This document shows positions 25,378 to 33,918 of a stretch of DNA of 35,597 nucleotides, one piece after another; within the stretch, counting starts at the first letter, position 1, and each line of letters opens with the position of its first letter. Both the position numbers and the translations under genes were made by a program. This stretch comes from Candidatus Alloscillospira gallinarum (GTDB taxonomy: Bacteria > Bacillota > Clostridia > Oscillospirales > Oscillospiraceae). The stretch spans positions 1-35,597 of the forward strand of contig CAJFTV010000059.1 in the NCBI GenBank assembly GCA_904420055.1, given 5' to 3'. The notes under the pieces were generated by a model. That model was not told the DNA's origin. It did no database searches and worked only from the letters and a program-made list of their open reading frames with translations.

Positions 25378-27009
25378 TCATCTCTTTCTCAGTTCTGATT
25401 TTCTTATTTTTCCGCTTATGGTCTTTGGCATTTCAGACACAAATTCCACTATGCGAATCCACTTGTACTCCGCAAGCTTTGCATTGCAGAAATCACGGAT
25501 ATCCTTTTCAAGCTCCCTGGTGGGTTCATAGCCCGGTACCGGTACAACGACAGCTTTTATGGCCTGGCCGCGAAATTTATCAGGCACACCGATAACGCTG
25601 CACTCCAGCACAGCCGGGTGCTCAACAAGCACATTTTCCACCTCATACGGCCCTATACGGAAGCCTCCGCTCTTTATAATATCGTCAAATCTTCCATGGA
25701 ACCAGAAAACCCCGTCCTCGTCCTGCCAGGCCGCATCTCCCGTGTGATAGACTCCGCCTCTCCACACATGCTCATACAGCTTGTCATTATCAAGATAGTT
25801 CACGAAAAGCCCTATGGGTCTTTTACCGTCCTTCGGCACAATTACAATTTCGCCGATTGCCCCCACAGGTGTGGGCGAGCCGTCCTTCTGCCTGAGTTCA
25901 ACCCTGTACTGCGGAGAGGGGCGCCCCAGGGAGCCGTCAACAGATGTGTGACCGCTGAAATTCGCAGTTATAATCGTTGTCTCCGTCTGGCCGTAGCCCT
26001 CACGAAGCTCAAGCCCCGTGCGTGCCTTAAATTTTGCAAATACCTCTGGAGAGAGAAACTCGCCTGCCGTGACCGCCTGTTTAAGCGTTGGTACATCAGG
26101 CACGTTTTTCCTCAAAAGATAGCGGTAAATCGTGGGAGGTGCGCAGAAAGAGGTCACGCCGTATTTATTTATAATTGTGACAAGCTGTTTGGGGTCAAAG
26201 TTATCAAAATCAAACACCATTACGGCGCTCCCCACAAGCCATTGGCCGTACAGCTTGCCCCAGGAGGCTTTTGCCCATCCTGTCTCGGATACTGTAAAGT
26301 GCAGCCCGCCGTCCTCCGCCTGCTGCCAGTACCTTGCGGTAACTATATGGGCAAGGGGATAAGTGAAATCGTGTATAACCCCCTTGGGATAATCTGTCGT
26401 GCCGGAGGTAAAGTACATCACCATCGGGTCATGGGCCGCCGTCTCCTGACGCGCAAGCGTATCAGAGGCCGTCTCGACCGCTTCCGTAAAATTTTCAAAT
26501 CCATCTATATTTTTTTGAACGCACCAGAGTCTGCAGCTGTATTTCTCCTGCTCAACCGCCTCCATGACCTTAGCAGGCACCTCGTTAAACGGCGTACATA
26601 TTATACCCGCTGCCTTTGAGCTGTTTATGCGGTACACAAAATCCTCTGTTGTCAGCATGTGGGTAACAGGTATCATAACAGCGCCAATTTTGTGCAGCGC
26701 AATAGACACATACCAGTATTCATAGTGGCGCTTTAATGCCACTATCACCCTGTCTCCGCGTCCAATACCCGCCTGCATAAATACATTTGCCGCCTTATTG
26801 CTGAGCCGGCTTATATCCCCAAAGGAAAAAAAGTGCTCCTCCCCTTCGGGATTGCACCAGACAAGCGCCCGCTTATCCGGTGTTTTCTCTGCAACCGCGT
26901 CTACAACGTCGTAGCCGAAATTAAAATTATCCGGGTAGCTTATATCGATATTCGTAAGTCTGCCGTCACTGTCAAGTGTCTCCATACAAAAATTCTTATA
27001 GATGCTCAT
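25378..27009 (-). CDS. AMP-forming acyl-CoA synthetase (MACS-like)
   Basis: An adenylating enzyme that activates a carboxylic acid with ATP and joins it to CoA. The 543-residue protein looks like the medium-chain acyl-CoA synthetase group: the ATP-binding loop TSGTTDYPKG at 201-210, EGYGQTETT near 340, GDAAWQDEDG and RFDDIIKSGGFRIGPYEVE in the hinge region, and the catalytic Lys534 in KTISGK at the C-terminus. The loop has Asp206 where almost all relatives have Gly, which may alter activity. The start overlaps accA by four bases, so it is tied to fatty-acid synthesis. The substrate could be acetate, propionate, butyrate or a longer fatty acid; I cannot tell. Confidence 0.88.
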   Translation of the reverse strand: MSIYKNFCMETLDSDGRLTNIDISYPDNFNFGYDVVDAVAEKTPDKRALVWCNPEGEEHFFSFGDISRLSNKAANVFMQAGIGRGDRVIVALKRHYEYWYVSIALHKIGAVMIPVTHMLTTEDFVYRINSSKAAGIICTPFNEVPAKVMEAVEQEKYSCRLWCVQKNIDGFENFTEAVETASDTLARQETAAHDPMVMYFTSGTTDYPKGVIHDFTYPLAHIVTARYWQQAEDGGLHFTVSETGWAKASWGKLYGQWLVGSAVMVFDFDNFDPKQLVTIINKYGVTSFCAPPTIYRYLLRKNVPDVPTLKQAVTAGEFLSPEVFAKFKARTGLELREGYGQTETTIITANFSGHTSVDGSLGRPSPQYRVELRQKDGSPTPVGAIGEIVIVPKDGKRPIGLFVNYLDNDKLYEHVWRGGVYHTGDAAWQDEDGVFWFHGRFDDIIKSGGFRIGPYEVENVLVEHPAVLECSVIGVPDKFRGQAIKAVVVPVPGYEPTRELEKDIRDFCNAKLAEYKWIRIVEFVSEMPKTISGKIRKSELRKR

Positions 27010-27824
27010 GTATCGCTCCTTGTATCTTCCGCCTCTCTATTTTCCGAGGTCGGTTTTCCAAATGCCCGAAAGCGCTCATAGCGCTTTTGAGGCAGATTGT
27101 CTTCTGTCAGCAGGCCCTGAATTTCCCCGTAAAGCTTCTCCCTTAGATTTTCGTAAAAGCTTTTTTGACCGATATCCGCCTCAGGCAGCACCTCTTCTAC
27201 GACGCCGTAGCTCAGCGCATCCTGAGCGGTCAGCTTCAAATACGCCGCTGCGTCCGCCGCCTTTGAGGAGTCTTTCCATAAGATGCTGGCGCACCCCTCA
27301 GGCGAAATGACCGAGTAAACGGCATTTTCAAGCATCCAGACCCGGTCCGCCACCGACAGGGCAAGCGCTCCGCCGCTGCCACCTTCACCGATTAAAACCG
27401 ATATGACAGGCACGTTCAGCGTCATCATCGCAGTAAGATTTTCCGCAATCGCCTGCCCCTGTCCGCGCTCCTCCGCGTCAATTCCGCAGTACGCGCCGGA
27501 CGTGTCCACAAAACAGATAACCGGCCTTTTAAACTTCTCGGCCTGGTACATCAGGCGCAGGGCCTTTCTGTAGCCGTCGGGGCTGGGCGCCCCAAAAGAA
27601 CGCGCCGTGCGCTCCCTCATTGTATGGCCCTTTTCTATTGCAATTACCGTAACCGGAATATCGTTTAAAAGGGCAATTCCGCCGACAATCGCGGGGTCGT
27701 CTCCAAAGCGCCTGTCGCCGTGAAGCTCAAAAAATCCCTTAAATATTCCACGGATATAGTCCAGTCCCGTTGGACGCTTATTGCCTCTGGCGATTTTAAC
27801 TTTCTCGTAAGCTGTCTTACTCAT
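27006..27824 (-). CDS. accA: Acetyl-CoA carboxylase carboxyltransferase, alpha subunit
   Basis: With AccD it moves the carboxyl group from carboxybiotin to acetyl-CoA, making malonyl-CoA. The 272-residue protein has the crotonase-like core: LHGDRRFGDDPAIVGGIA, the cofactor segment GAPSPDGYRKALRLM, FVDTSGAYCGIDAEERGQG, and the oxyanion-hole GEGGSGGALAL. It lacks the extended N-terminal helical part of proteobacterial AccA and is the compact Gram-positive form. It overlaps accD and the acyl-CoA synthetase by four bases each (ATGA-type junctions), so the subunits are probably made in balance. Confidence 0.96.
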   Translation of the reverse strand: MSKTAYEKVKIARGNKRPTGLDYIRGIFKGFFELHGDRRFGDDPAIVGGIALLNDIPVTVIAIEKGHTMRERTARSFGAPSPDGYRKALRLMYQAEKFKRPVICFVDTSGAYCGIDAEERGQGQAIAENLTAMMTLNVPVISVLIGEGGSGGALALSVADRVWMLENAVYSVISPEGCASILWKDSSKAADAAAYLKLTAQDALSYGVVEEVLPEADIGQKSFYENLREKLYGEIQGLLTEDNLPQKRYERFRAFGKPTSENREAEDTRSDT

Positions 27825-28693
27825 ACCGCACCTCCCCTTGCATGTAAATCAAGAAGGTGTACAATAGTGTCCTTTTGTGTCTGTCTCGGCACAATAGCGT
27901 CCACAAAACCGTGTTTCAAAAGGAACTCCGATGTCTGAAATCCCTTGGGCAGCGCCTTTCTCGTCGTCTGCTCAACCACACGCGCACCGGCAAAACCAAT
28001 CGTGGCTCCGGGCTCCGCAAGGATTATATCCCCTTCCATGGCAAAGCTGGCAGTTACGCCGCCGGTGGTGGGGTCCGTCAGTATTGTCAGGTAAAAAAGG
28101 CCGGCGTCGGAGTGGCGCTTTACCGCGCCGCTGGTCTTTGCCATCTGCATGAGAGAGAGAATTCCCTCCTGCATTCTGGCACCGCCGGACACGGTATATC
28201 CAATCACCGGCAGGCGGTTTTCAAGGGCATACTCAAAAAGCAGGGTAATCTTCTCCCCCACAACGGTGCCCATGCTGCCCATCATAAAATACGGCTCCAT
28301 TACAAACAGGCAGCACTTTCTGCCGTTAAATTCAGCTGTGCCGCAGATTACCGCTTCCTCCTCGCGGCTGGCGTCGCACACCGTCTCCAGCTTTTTGTCA
28401 TAACCGGGAAAATCAAGTGGATTTGCAGACCTCATATCAGAAAACATCTCATTAAAAGAGTCCTTGTCGGTCACAAAGCGTATTCTCTGCCTGGCCGCCA
28501 TTCTGAAGTGATAGCCGCAGGAACACGTGTTGTAATTTGACCACAGGCGGCTTAGGGGAATTGACTTATGACAGTTCGGACAGGTCTTTTCCTGTTCATA
28601 TTCGTCCTGCTGAACAGCGGCAACTGTCCGCCCCTCTTTTTCCAGTTCGTTCTGGGGCCTGTGGATAAAGCTTAAAAGCGGCACTTTTTTCAC
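27821..28693 (-). CDS. accD: Acetyl-CoA carboxylase carboxyltransferase, beta subunit
   Basis: The partner of AccA, with an N-terminal zinc ribbon and a crotonase-like domain (GARMQEG, TDPTTGGVTASFAM). In this 290-residue protein the zinc ligands are Cys38 and Cys41 (CPNC), then Cys57 and Cys59 (CSC). The second pair is Cys-x-Cys instead of the usual Cys-x-x-Cys, confirmed from the codons, so one residue is missing. The rest of the protein is intact. It overlaps accC upstream and accA downstream by four bases. Confidence 0.95.
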   Translation of the reverse strand: MKKVPLLSFIHRPQNELEKEGRTVAAVQQDEYEQEKTCPNCHKSIPLSRLWSNYNTCSCGYHFRMAARQRIRFVTDKDSFNEMFSDMRSANPLDFPGYDKKLETVCDASREEEAVICGTAEFNGRKCCLFVMEPYFMMGSMGTVVGEKITLLFEYALENRLPVIGYTVSGGARMQEGILSLMQMAKTSGAVKRHSDAGLFYLTILTDPTTGGVTASFAMEGDIILAEPGATIGFAGARVVEQTTRKALPKGFQTSEFLLKHGFVDAIVPRQTQKDTIVHLLDLHARGGAV

Positions 28694-29997
28694 CTGCCTT
28701 CCATAAATCTCAAATCATACTTTCCCTCTACAAAGAGAGGGTCGCTCACAAGTTCAAGCTGCTCTTCTATGTTTGTCTCTACCCCGTCAATTACAAGCTC
28801 ACAGAGGGCAGCCTTCAGCTTGCGCATTGCCTCTTCCCTCGTGCCTGCCATTACAATCAGCTTGCCGAGAAGAGAGTCATAAAACGGGGATATCTCCGCC
28901 CCCTGAACCATGTAAGTATCAAAGCGCACAAACGGCCCGCCAGGTATGTGGAGCATTCTTACCGTACCGGTGGACCGGGCGTTTATGCGGCACTCAACCG
29001 ACACGCCCCGCATGAGAATGTCCTCCTGCTTAAAGCGTATGGGTATTCCCGCCGCCGTGCGTATCTGCCACTTTACAAGGTCAATGCCGGTCAGCGCCTC
29101 TGTCACCGTATGCTCCACCTGAAGCCGGACATTCATTTCCATGAACCAGAAATTTCCGCTGCTGTCCAAAAGGAACTCCAGAGTTCCAAGTCCCACATAG
29201 CCCACTTTTTTTACGGCCTTTACAACCGCCTCAGACAGCTCACGGCGCTGTTTTTCACTCACAGCCGGAGACGGCGACTCTTCAATGAGCTTCTGGTGGC
29301 GCCGCTGTACTGAGCAGTCCCGCTCTCCTAGACAGACCACGTTTCCCGCTTCGTCGGCTAATATCTGCATCTCCACGTGGTGCGCGGGATACACATATTT
29401 CTCCATGTACATTGCCCCGTCGCCAAAGGAAGCCTCGCTCTCGGAAACAGCCAGCGGAAACACCTGCATAAGCTCGCTGTCATTTTCCACCATACGTATG
29501 CCCCGGCCGCCTCCGCCGGAGCGGGCCTTCAGCATAACAGGATAGCCTATCCGCTCTGCCTCCGCTAACGCCTCTTCAACAGACGTCAAAACGCCGCTTC
29601 CGGGAATAACCGCAAGTCCCGCGTCACTCATAAGCTCCTTAATCTGCGCCTTGTCAGAAAGGCGCTCCATATTATCGGCGTCCGGCCCGATAAAGGCTAT
29701 GCCGTTTTTTCTGCAAAGGGAGGCAAAATGGGCATTCTCAGACAGGAACCCATACCCGGGGTGAATCGCCTTTGCGCCCGTCACAAGTGCGGCAGAAATC
29801 ACCCGCTCCTCATTTAAATAGCTCTCTAGCGGAGACGCCGGGCCAATACATACGCTCTCGTCTGCCAGGGCCACATGCAGCGCATCCTCGTCCGCTTTAG
29901 AGTACACCGCCACCGTCGCGACGCCCATCTCCTTGCACGCCCTTATAATGCGAACCGCTATCTCTCCGCGGTTTGCAATCAAGATTTTTGAGAACAT
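28690..29997 (-). CDS. accC: Acetyl-CoA carboxylase, biotin carboxylase subunit
   Basis: Carboxylates the biotin of AccB using ATP and bicarbonate. The 435-residue protein opens with FSKILIANRGEIAVRIIRACKEMG, the family signature, and has the ATP-grasp glycine loop KARSGGGGRGIRMV (about 158-171), the EMNVRLQVEHTVTEALTG active site (about 285-302) and a C-terminal biotin-carboxylase domain. It is slightly shorter at the C-terminus than E. coli AccC. The start overlaps the end of fabZ by 19 bases, with GGAGCG upstream; its end overlaps accD by four. Confidence 0.97.
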   Translation of the reverse strand: MFSKILIANRGEIAVRIIRACKEMGVATVAVYSKADEDALHVALADESVCIGPASPLESYLNEERVISAALVTGAKAIHPGYGFLSENAHFASLCRKNGIAFIGPDADNMERLSDKAQIKELMSDAGLAVIPGSGVLTSVEEALAEAERIGYPVMLKARSGGGGRGIRMVENDSELMQVFPLAVSESEASFGDGAMYMEKYVYPAHHVEMQILADEAGNVVCLGERDCSVQRRHQKLIEESPSPAVSEKQRRELSEAVVKAVKKVGYVGLGTLEFLLDSSGNFWFMEMNVRLQVEHTVTEALTGIDLVKWQIRTAAGIPIRFKQEDILMRGVSVECRINARSTGTVRMLHIPGGPFVRFDTYMVQGAEISPFYDSLLGKLIVMAGTREEAMRKLKAALCELVIDGVETNIEEQLELVSDPLFVEGKYDLRFMEGR

Positions 29998-30416
29998 GTT
30001 TCACGCTCCATTATTGCAAAGGAAAATTCTGCCTTAATACACAGCTTATCTCCCACATAGCCCTTGCCCTCAGCAAAATAAAACGGTGGCTTTGCCCGGG
30101 TTATGCGGCACCTTGTCTCAAATTTGTCCCCGGGAAGGACAGGGGACTTAAAGCGCACATTGTTGAGTCCCGTGTACATGGGCATTTTTTCCTCAGTCAT
30201 CTCCCCGGATAATAGGACACAGGCGGACTGCGCCAGTATCTCGCACTGGATAACCCCCGGTACAATGGGTGAGCCGGGAAAATGTCCCTGCAAAAACCAC
30301 TCGTCGCCCCGGACATTGTAAATTCCATGGGCCTCGTCGCCCTCGCGCTCCACCTCGTCAAGCAGGAGCATATTGTCCCTGTGCGGGAGAATTTTCTTAA
30401 TTTCCTCCTTGTTCAC
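29979..30416 (-). CDS. fabZ: 3-hydroxyacyl-ACP dehydratase FabZ
   Basis: Removes water from 3-hydroxyacyl-ACP in each elongation cycle. The 145-residue hot-dog protein has the catalytic His45 in GHFPGSPIVPG and the acidic partner Glu59 in the following helix (CEILAQSA). The start LPHRDNMLLLDEV is typical. It lies four bases after accB and overlaps accC by 19 bases, the standard arrangement in Clostridia fab-acc clusters. Confidence 0.96.
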   Translation of the reverse strand: MNKEEIKKILPHRDNMLLLDEVEREGDEAHGIYNVRGDEWFLQGHFPGSPIVPGVIQCEILAQSACVLLSGEMTEEKMPMYTGLNNVRFKSPVLPGDKFETRCRITRAKPPFYFAEGKGYVGDKLCIKAEFSFAIMERETCSQKS

Positions 30417-30420
30417 GGTC

Positions 30421-30849
30421 TCATACCCTCCTTATGCGGAAAAGCTCACAGCCGTAGTCCACTACCTGACCGTTCTGGACACACACCTTCTGTATAACGC
30501 CGTCGGTCTCCGCCGTGAGCTCATTCATGAGCTTCATGGCCTCAATTATGCAGAGGGTATCTCCTCTCTTAACCGTGTCACCCTCTTTTACAAAGGGCTC
30601 GGCGTTCTCCGCCGGCGCGGCATAAAACATACCCACCATTGGAGATGTCACACTTACATAGTCCCCAGATGTCTCACTCTGAGGCTCAGCATAAACAGGC
30701 GCCTCTGCCGGAACGGGCACAACAGCCGCAGCCGGGGCTGTACCCATGCGCTCCAAACGCACTACCTTGTCATTTTCCCTTATCTCAAGTCCTGTAAGCT
30801 CCAGCTCTTTCATGAGCTTTGCATACTTTCTGATATCCGCTTCTCTCAT
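30421..30849 (-). CDS. accB: Biotin carboxyl carrier protein of acetyl-CoA carboxylase
   Basis: Carries the biotin that moves the carboxyl group between AccC and AccD/AccA. The 142-residue protein has a short helical N-terminus (1-36), an Ala/Pro/Val linker (about 37-60) and the biotinyl domain (about 65-140), with the modified Lys106 in EAMKLMNE. The BirA at the end of the operon is the likely modifying enzyme. It starts three bases after fabF. Confidence 0.96.
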   Translation of the reverse strand: MREADIRKYAKLMKELELTGLEIRENDKVVRLERMGTAPAAAVVPVPAEAPVYAEPQSETSGDYVSVTSPMVGMFYAAPAENAEPFVKEGDTVKRGDTLCIIEAMKLMNELTAETDGVIQKVCVQNGQVVDYGCELFRIRRV

Positions 30850-30852
30850 ATG

Positions 30853-32094
30853 TCATACCTTTCTGAATGCAAGGCAGGCATTGTGCCCGCCGAAACCAAG
30901 TGAATTTGAAACAGCAAGCTGAATGTCAGCCTTTACCGCTTTATTCGGAACATAGTTTAAATCACACTCCGGATCCGGCTCCAGAAGGTTTATTGTAGGA
31001 GCAATAATTCCGGTATTCAGTGTCTTGAGGCATGCAATCGCCTCAATTGCACCGGCAGCGCCCAACATATGACCCGTCATTGACTTTGTGGAGCTTATAT
31101 AGGCCTTTTTAGCCTGCTCCTCTCCCAGGGCCGACTTTATGGCCTTTGTCTCCGCCGCGTCATTTAAGGGAGTTCCGGTGCCGTGGGCGTTTACATATAC
31201 TGTCTCCTCGCCCGTATAGCCGCTCTCTTCAAGGGCCTGTCGCATGGCTCTCGCGCCTCCGGAGGCATCGGGCAGCGGGGCAGTAATGTGGTATGCATCG
31301 CAGGTTGAGCCGTATCCGCACACCTCGCCGTAAATTACGGCGCCTCGGCTTTTTGCGTGTTCATACTCCTCCAGCACAAGGGCTGCCGCCCCCTCGCCAA
31401 TTACAAATCCGGCACGTCTCCGGTCAAACGGCAGCGACGCCGCATTTGGGTCCTCAGCAACCGACAGGGCATGCATATTTACAAATCCGGCAACGCCGCA
31501 CTCTGAAATCGCAGCCTCGGCTCCGCCGGTTATCGCAGCATCGGCATATCCATGGCGGATAGCGCGCACTGCCTCTCCAATGGCGTTGGAGCCTGATGCG
31601 CAGGCTGTTACCGCGGGCATTGCCGCGTTCTGGCAGTTAAAGTGTATGGCAATCATACCGGCGGCCATGTTCGGTATCATCATTGGCACAAAGAAAGGAG
31701 ATACTCTTCCCGGCCCCCGCTTTATCAGCTTGTTGTGTTCCTCTGTAAATGTGCGTATTCCGCCTATACCTGAGCCGAAATACACCGCTACACGCTCCGG
31801 GGGCAGCGTCCCTATAACACCGCTGTCCTCCACCGCCTGGCAGGCCGCGGCGACACCGAACTGTGCATATCTGTCGCTGCGGAGAACATCGGACTTCTCC
31901 ATATAATCCCTCGGATTAAAGTCCTTTACCTCTGCTCCAAGCTTTGCCTTGTAATCTGTAGTGTCAAACAGCGTAATCGGGCCTATGCCATTTACGCCTG
32001 CAACCATGTTGTCCCAAACCTGAGACACGGTATTTCCTATTGGAGTGATGGCTCCAAGTCCCGTTACAACCACTCTGCGGTTATTCTGTGTCAT
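30853..32094 (-). CDS. fabF: Beta-ketoacyl-ACP synthase II
   Basis: Condenses acyl-ACP with malonyl-ACP. The 413-residue protein has the thiolase-fold catalytic triad: Cys165 in TACASGSNAIGEA, His in NAHGTGTPLND and His in STKSMTGHMLGAAGA. The ATG at 32094 sits four bases after GGAGGT; the frame stays open twelve codons further upstream but those codons lack a good ribosome site. A 178-base gap, by far the longest in the operon, separates it from fabG. Confidence 0.97.
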   Translation of the reverse strand: MTQNNRRVVVTGLGAITPIGNTVSQVWDNMVAGVNGIGPITLFDTTDYKAKLGAEVKDFNPRDYMEKSDVLRSDRYAQFGVAAACQAVEDSGVIGTLPPERVAVYFGSGIGGIRTFTEEHNKLIKRGPGRVSPFFVPMMIPNMAAGMIAIHFNCQNAAMPAVTACASGSNAIGEAVRAIRHGYADAAITGGAEAAISECGVAGFVNMHALSVAEDPNAASLPFDRRRAGFVIGEGAAALVLEEYEHAKSRGAVIYGEVCGYGSTCDAYHITAPLPDASGGARAMRQALEESGYTGEETVYVNAHGTGTPLNDAAETKAIKSALGEEQAKKAYISSTKSMTGHMLGAAGAIEAIACLKTLNTGIIAPTINLLEPDPECDLNYVPNKAVKADIQLAVSNSLGFGGHNACLAFRKV

Positions 32095-32272
32095 AATTAC
32101 CTCCAATGCAATACCTCCGCCGCAGCGCACTGCTGCGCCGCCTTTTAAGTCTCCTGAGGAGGATTTTGCAGTTTAAAATACTACCGCCGCCGGCGGATAT
32201 ACCTATACTCATCTGCGTCCCATTCACTCAAGCATGGCACTCAGATTATACATGCTTCTTTTATGTCCTGTC
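32095..32272 (-). other. Non-coding gap between fabG and fabF
   Basis: In a cluster where neighbours overlap or sit a few bases apart, this 178-base stretch holds no gene. It contains a 6-bp hairpin (CGCAGC 32121-32126 with GCTGCG 32132-32137), a palindrome CCGCCGGCGG (32187-32196), and CTCCTGAGGAG at 32151-32161. A TATAAT-like box occurs on the minus strand near 32250 but without a good -35. It may be a processing or attenuation site. Confidence 0.4.
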
Positions 32273-33007
32273 TCACATGGCTATGCCGCCGTCAACCCGC
32301 AGGACCTCGCCTGTTATATACTCCGACTCGGCGAGAAATGCCACGGCATTTGCCACCTCTTCCGGATTTCCCATGCGCCCGAGGGGTATCATCCCCGCCA
32401 GGGCGTTATCCTCGCCTGATATTCCCCGGGTCATGTCAGTCTCAATAAATCCCGGTGCAACGGCGTTGCAGGTCACGTTTTTCGGCGCAAGCTCTCTGGC
32501 GACCGACTTTGTAAGCCCTATAAGACCGGCCTTTGACGCGGCATAATTTGCCTGTCCGGCATTGCCCATTATTCCGGATACCGAGCTGATATTTACAATA
32601 CTTCCGCCCTTGTTCCTGATAAAGAAAGCGGAGCAGTGGCGAATCATATTAAACGCGCCCTTCAGGTTAACGTCCAAAACATCGGAAAACGCCTGCTCGC
32701 CCATCGCCGCCACAAGCCCGTCGCGGGTTATGCCTGCGTTATTTACAAGCACGTTTACAGTGCCAAAGTCCTCTTTGATTTTCTTAACAGTGTCTTTTAC
32801 CTCTCCGAAGTCGGCCACATTGCAGCGGTAGTGCCCGGCCTTCACGCCGTACTCACTGCGGCAGAAATTGCATACCTCTTCCGCCATAGCTTCATTTCCG
32901 GCATATATAACCGCCACGTCACTTCCAAGAGACGCAAGCTTTTTTACAACTGCCGCCCCAATCCCTCTGGAGCCGCCTGTTACAACTGAAACTTTTCCTT
33001 TCAGCAT
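32273..33007 (-). CDS. fabG: 3-ketoacyl-ACP reductase FabG
   Basis: The NADPH-dependent ketoreductase of the elongation cycle. The 244-residue short-chain dehydrogenase has the cofactor loop TGGSRGIG at 10-17, the NNAG motif at 89-92, and the catalytic Ser142, Tyr155 and Lys159 (YAASK). The C-terminal end RVDGGIAM is typical. Its start codon overlaps the fabD stop by one base (TAATG). Confidence 0.97.
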   Translation of the reverse strand: MLKGKVSVVTGGSRGIGAAVVKKLASLGSDVAVIYAGNEAMAEEVCNFCRSEYGVKAGHYRCNVADFGEVKDTVKKIKEDFGTVNVLVNNAGITRDGLVAAMGEQAFSDVLDVNLKGAFNMIRHCSAFFIRNKGGSIVNISSVSGIMGNAGQANYAASKAGLIGLTKSVARELAPKNVTCNAVAPGFIETDMTRGISGEDNALAGMIPLGRMGNPEEVANAVAFLAESEYITGEVLRVDGGIAM

Positions 33008-33918
33008 TATTTTACCTCCGTCAATGCCGCACTCAGCCCCTCCGGGTCCTGAACGCCAAACGTGCGCACACCTGCATCAATCTTTTTTATGAGGCCGCAG
33101 AGAGTGTTTCCGGGCCCCAGCTCTATAAATGTATCGGCGCCGCGGGCTATCATATCTCTTACAATGTCCTCCCACCTGACTGGTGAGGATATCTGCTTTG
33201 CAAGAAGCTCCCGCAGGTCGCCGGCGTACTCTTTTCCCGTGCGGTTGGAATACACCGGTATCTCCGGGCTCTTAAGCGCGCAGGAACTGAGGTACTCTCC
33301 AAACTCTGACGCGGCCTCCTCCATAAACGGGGAGTGAAAACCGGCGTTTACCTTAAGCGGCACGGCGCGGCCTCCGGCGGCCTTTACCGCATCTTTAAGC
33401 TTCGCCATGGACTCTGAAAGTCCCGCCACTGAAACCTGTCCGGGACAGTTGTAGTTAACAGGATACACACCCTCAAGCTCGGCGCAAATGCGCTCCACTT
33501 CTTCATTTGAAAGGCGGAGAACCGCCGCCATGGACGTGGGCTGTTTTTCCGCCGCTTTCTGCATGAGCTCTCCCCGGCGGCACACGGCGCGAAATCCCGT
33601 TTCAAAGTCCATTACCCCGGAATATGTAAGGGCCGCAAGTTCACCAAGTGAGAACCCTGCGGCCATGTCTGCCTTTATACCGTTTTCACTGAGAGCGGCA
33701 GCACAGGCCATCTCCACTGCAAACATGCAGGGCTGGGTATTTTTTGTCTCACAGAGCTCCTCACTGCTTCCGCTCCAGCACTGCTGTGACGTACCCGGAC
33801 GCACGGCATCAGCAGTCTGAAAAACTTCGGTGGCTCCCTTTGAGCTCTCTGCAAGCAGCTTACCCATACCTGTGTACTGGGCGCCCTGACCTGCAAAGAC
33901 AAAAGCTATTTTACCCAT
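33007..33918 (-). CDS. fabD: Malonyl-CoA:ACP transacylase FabD
   Basis: Loads the malonyl group onto AcpP. The 303-residue protein has the FAGQGAQ oxyanion loop at 8-14, the nucleophile Ser90 in GFSLGE (the residue before Ser is Phe instead of the commoner His), and the catalytic His195 in AGFHSPFM. Its start overlaps the end of fabK by 13 bases. Length and motifs are complete. Confidence 0.96.
   Translation of the reverse strand: MGKIAFVFAGQGAQYTGMGKLLAESSKGATEVFQTADAVRPGTSQQCWSGSSEELCETKNTQPCMFAVEMACAAALSENGIKADMAAGFSLGELAALTYSGVMDFETGFRAVCRRGELMQKAAEKQPTSMAAVLRLSNEEVERICAELEGVYPVNYNCPGQVSVAGLSESMAKLKDAVKAAGGRAVPLKVNAGFHSPFMEEAASEFGEYLSSCALKSPEIPVYSNRTGKEYAGDLRELLAKQISSPVRWEDIVRDMIARGADTFIELGPGNTLCGLIKKIDAGVRTFGVQDPEGLSAALTEVK

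Noticed and set aside
25618..26619. Long open frame antisense to the acyl-CoA synthetase (333 codons)
   Set aside because: It is a by-product of the base composition of the real gene; no ribosome site, no domain, basic low-quality protein.
32240..32272. Internal promoter before fabF
   Set aside because: A TATAAT-like box occurs on the minus strand, but no acceptable -35 element lies 16-18 bases upstream.
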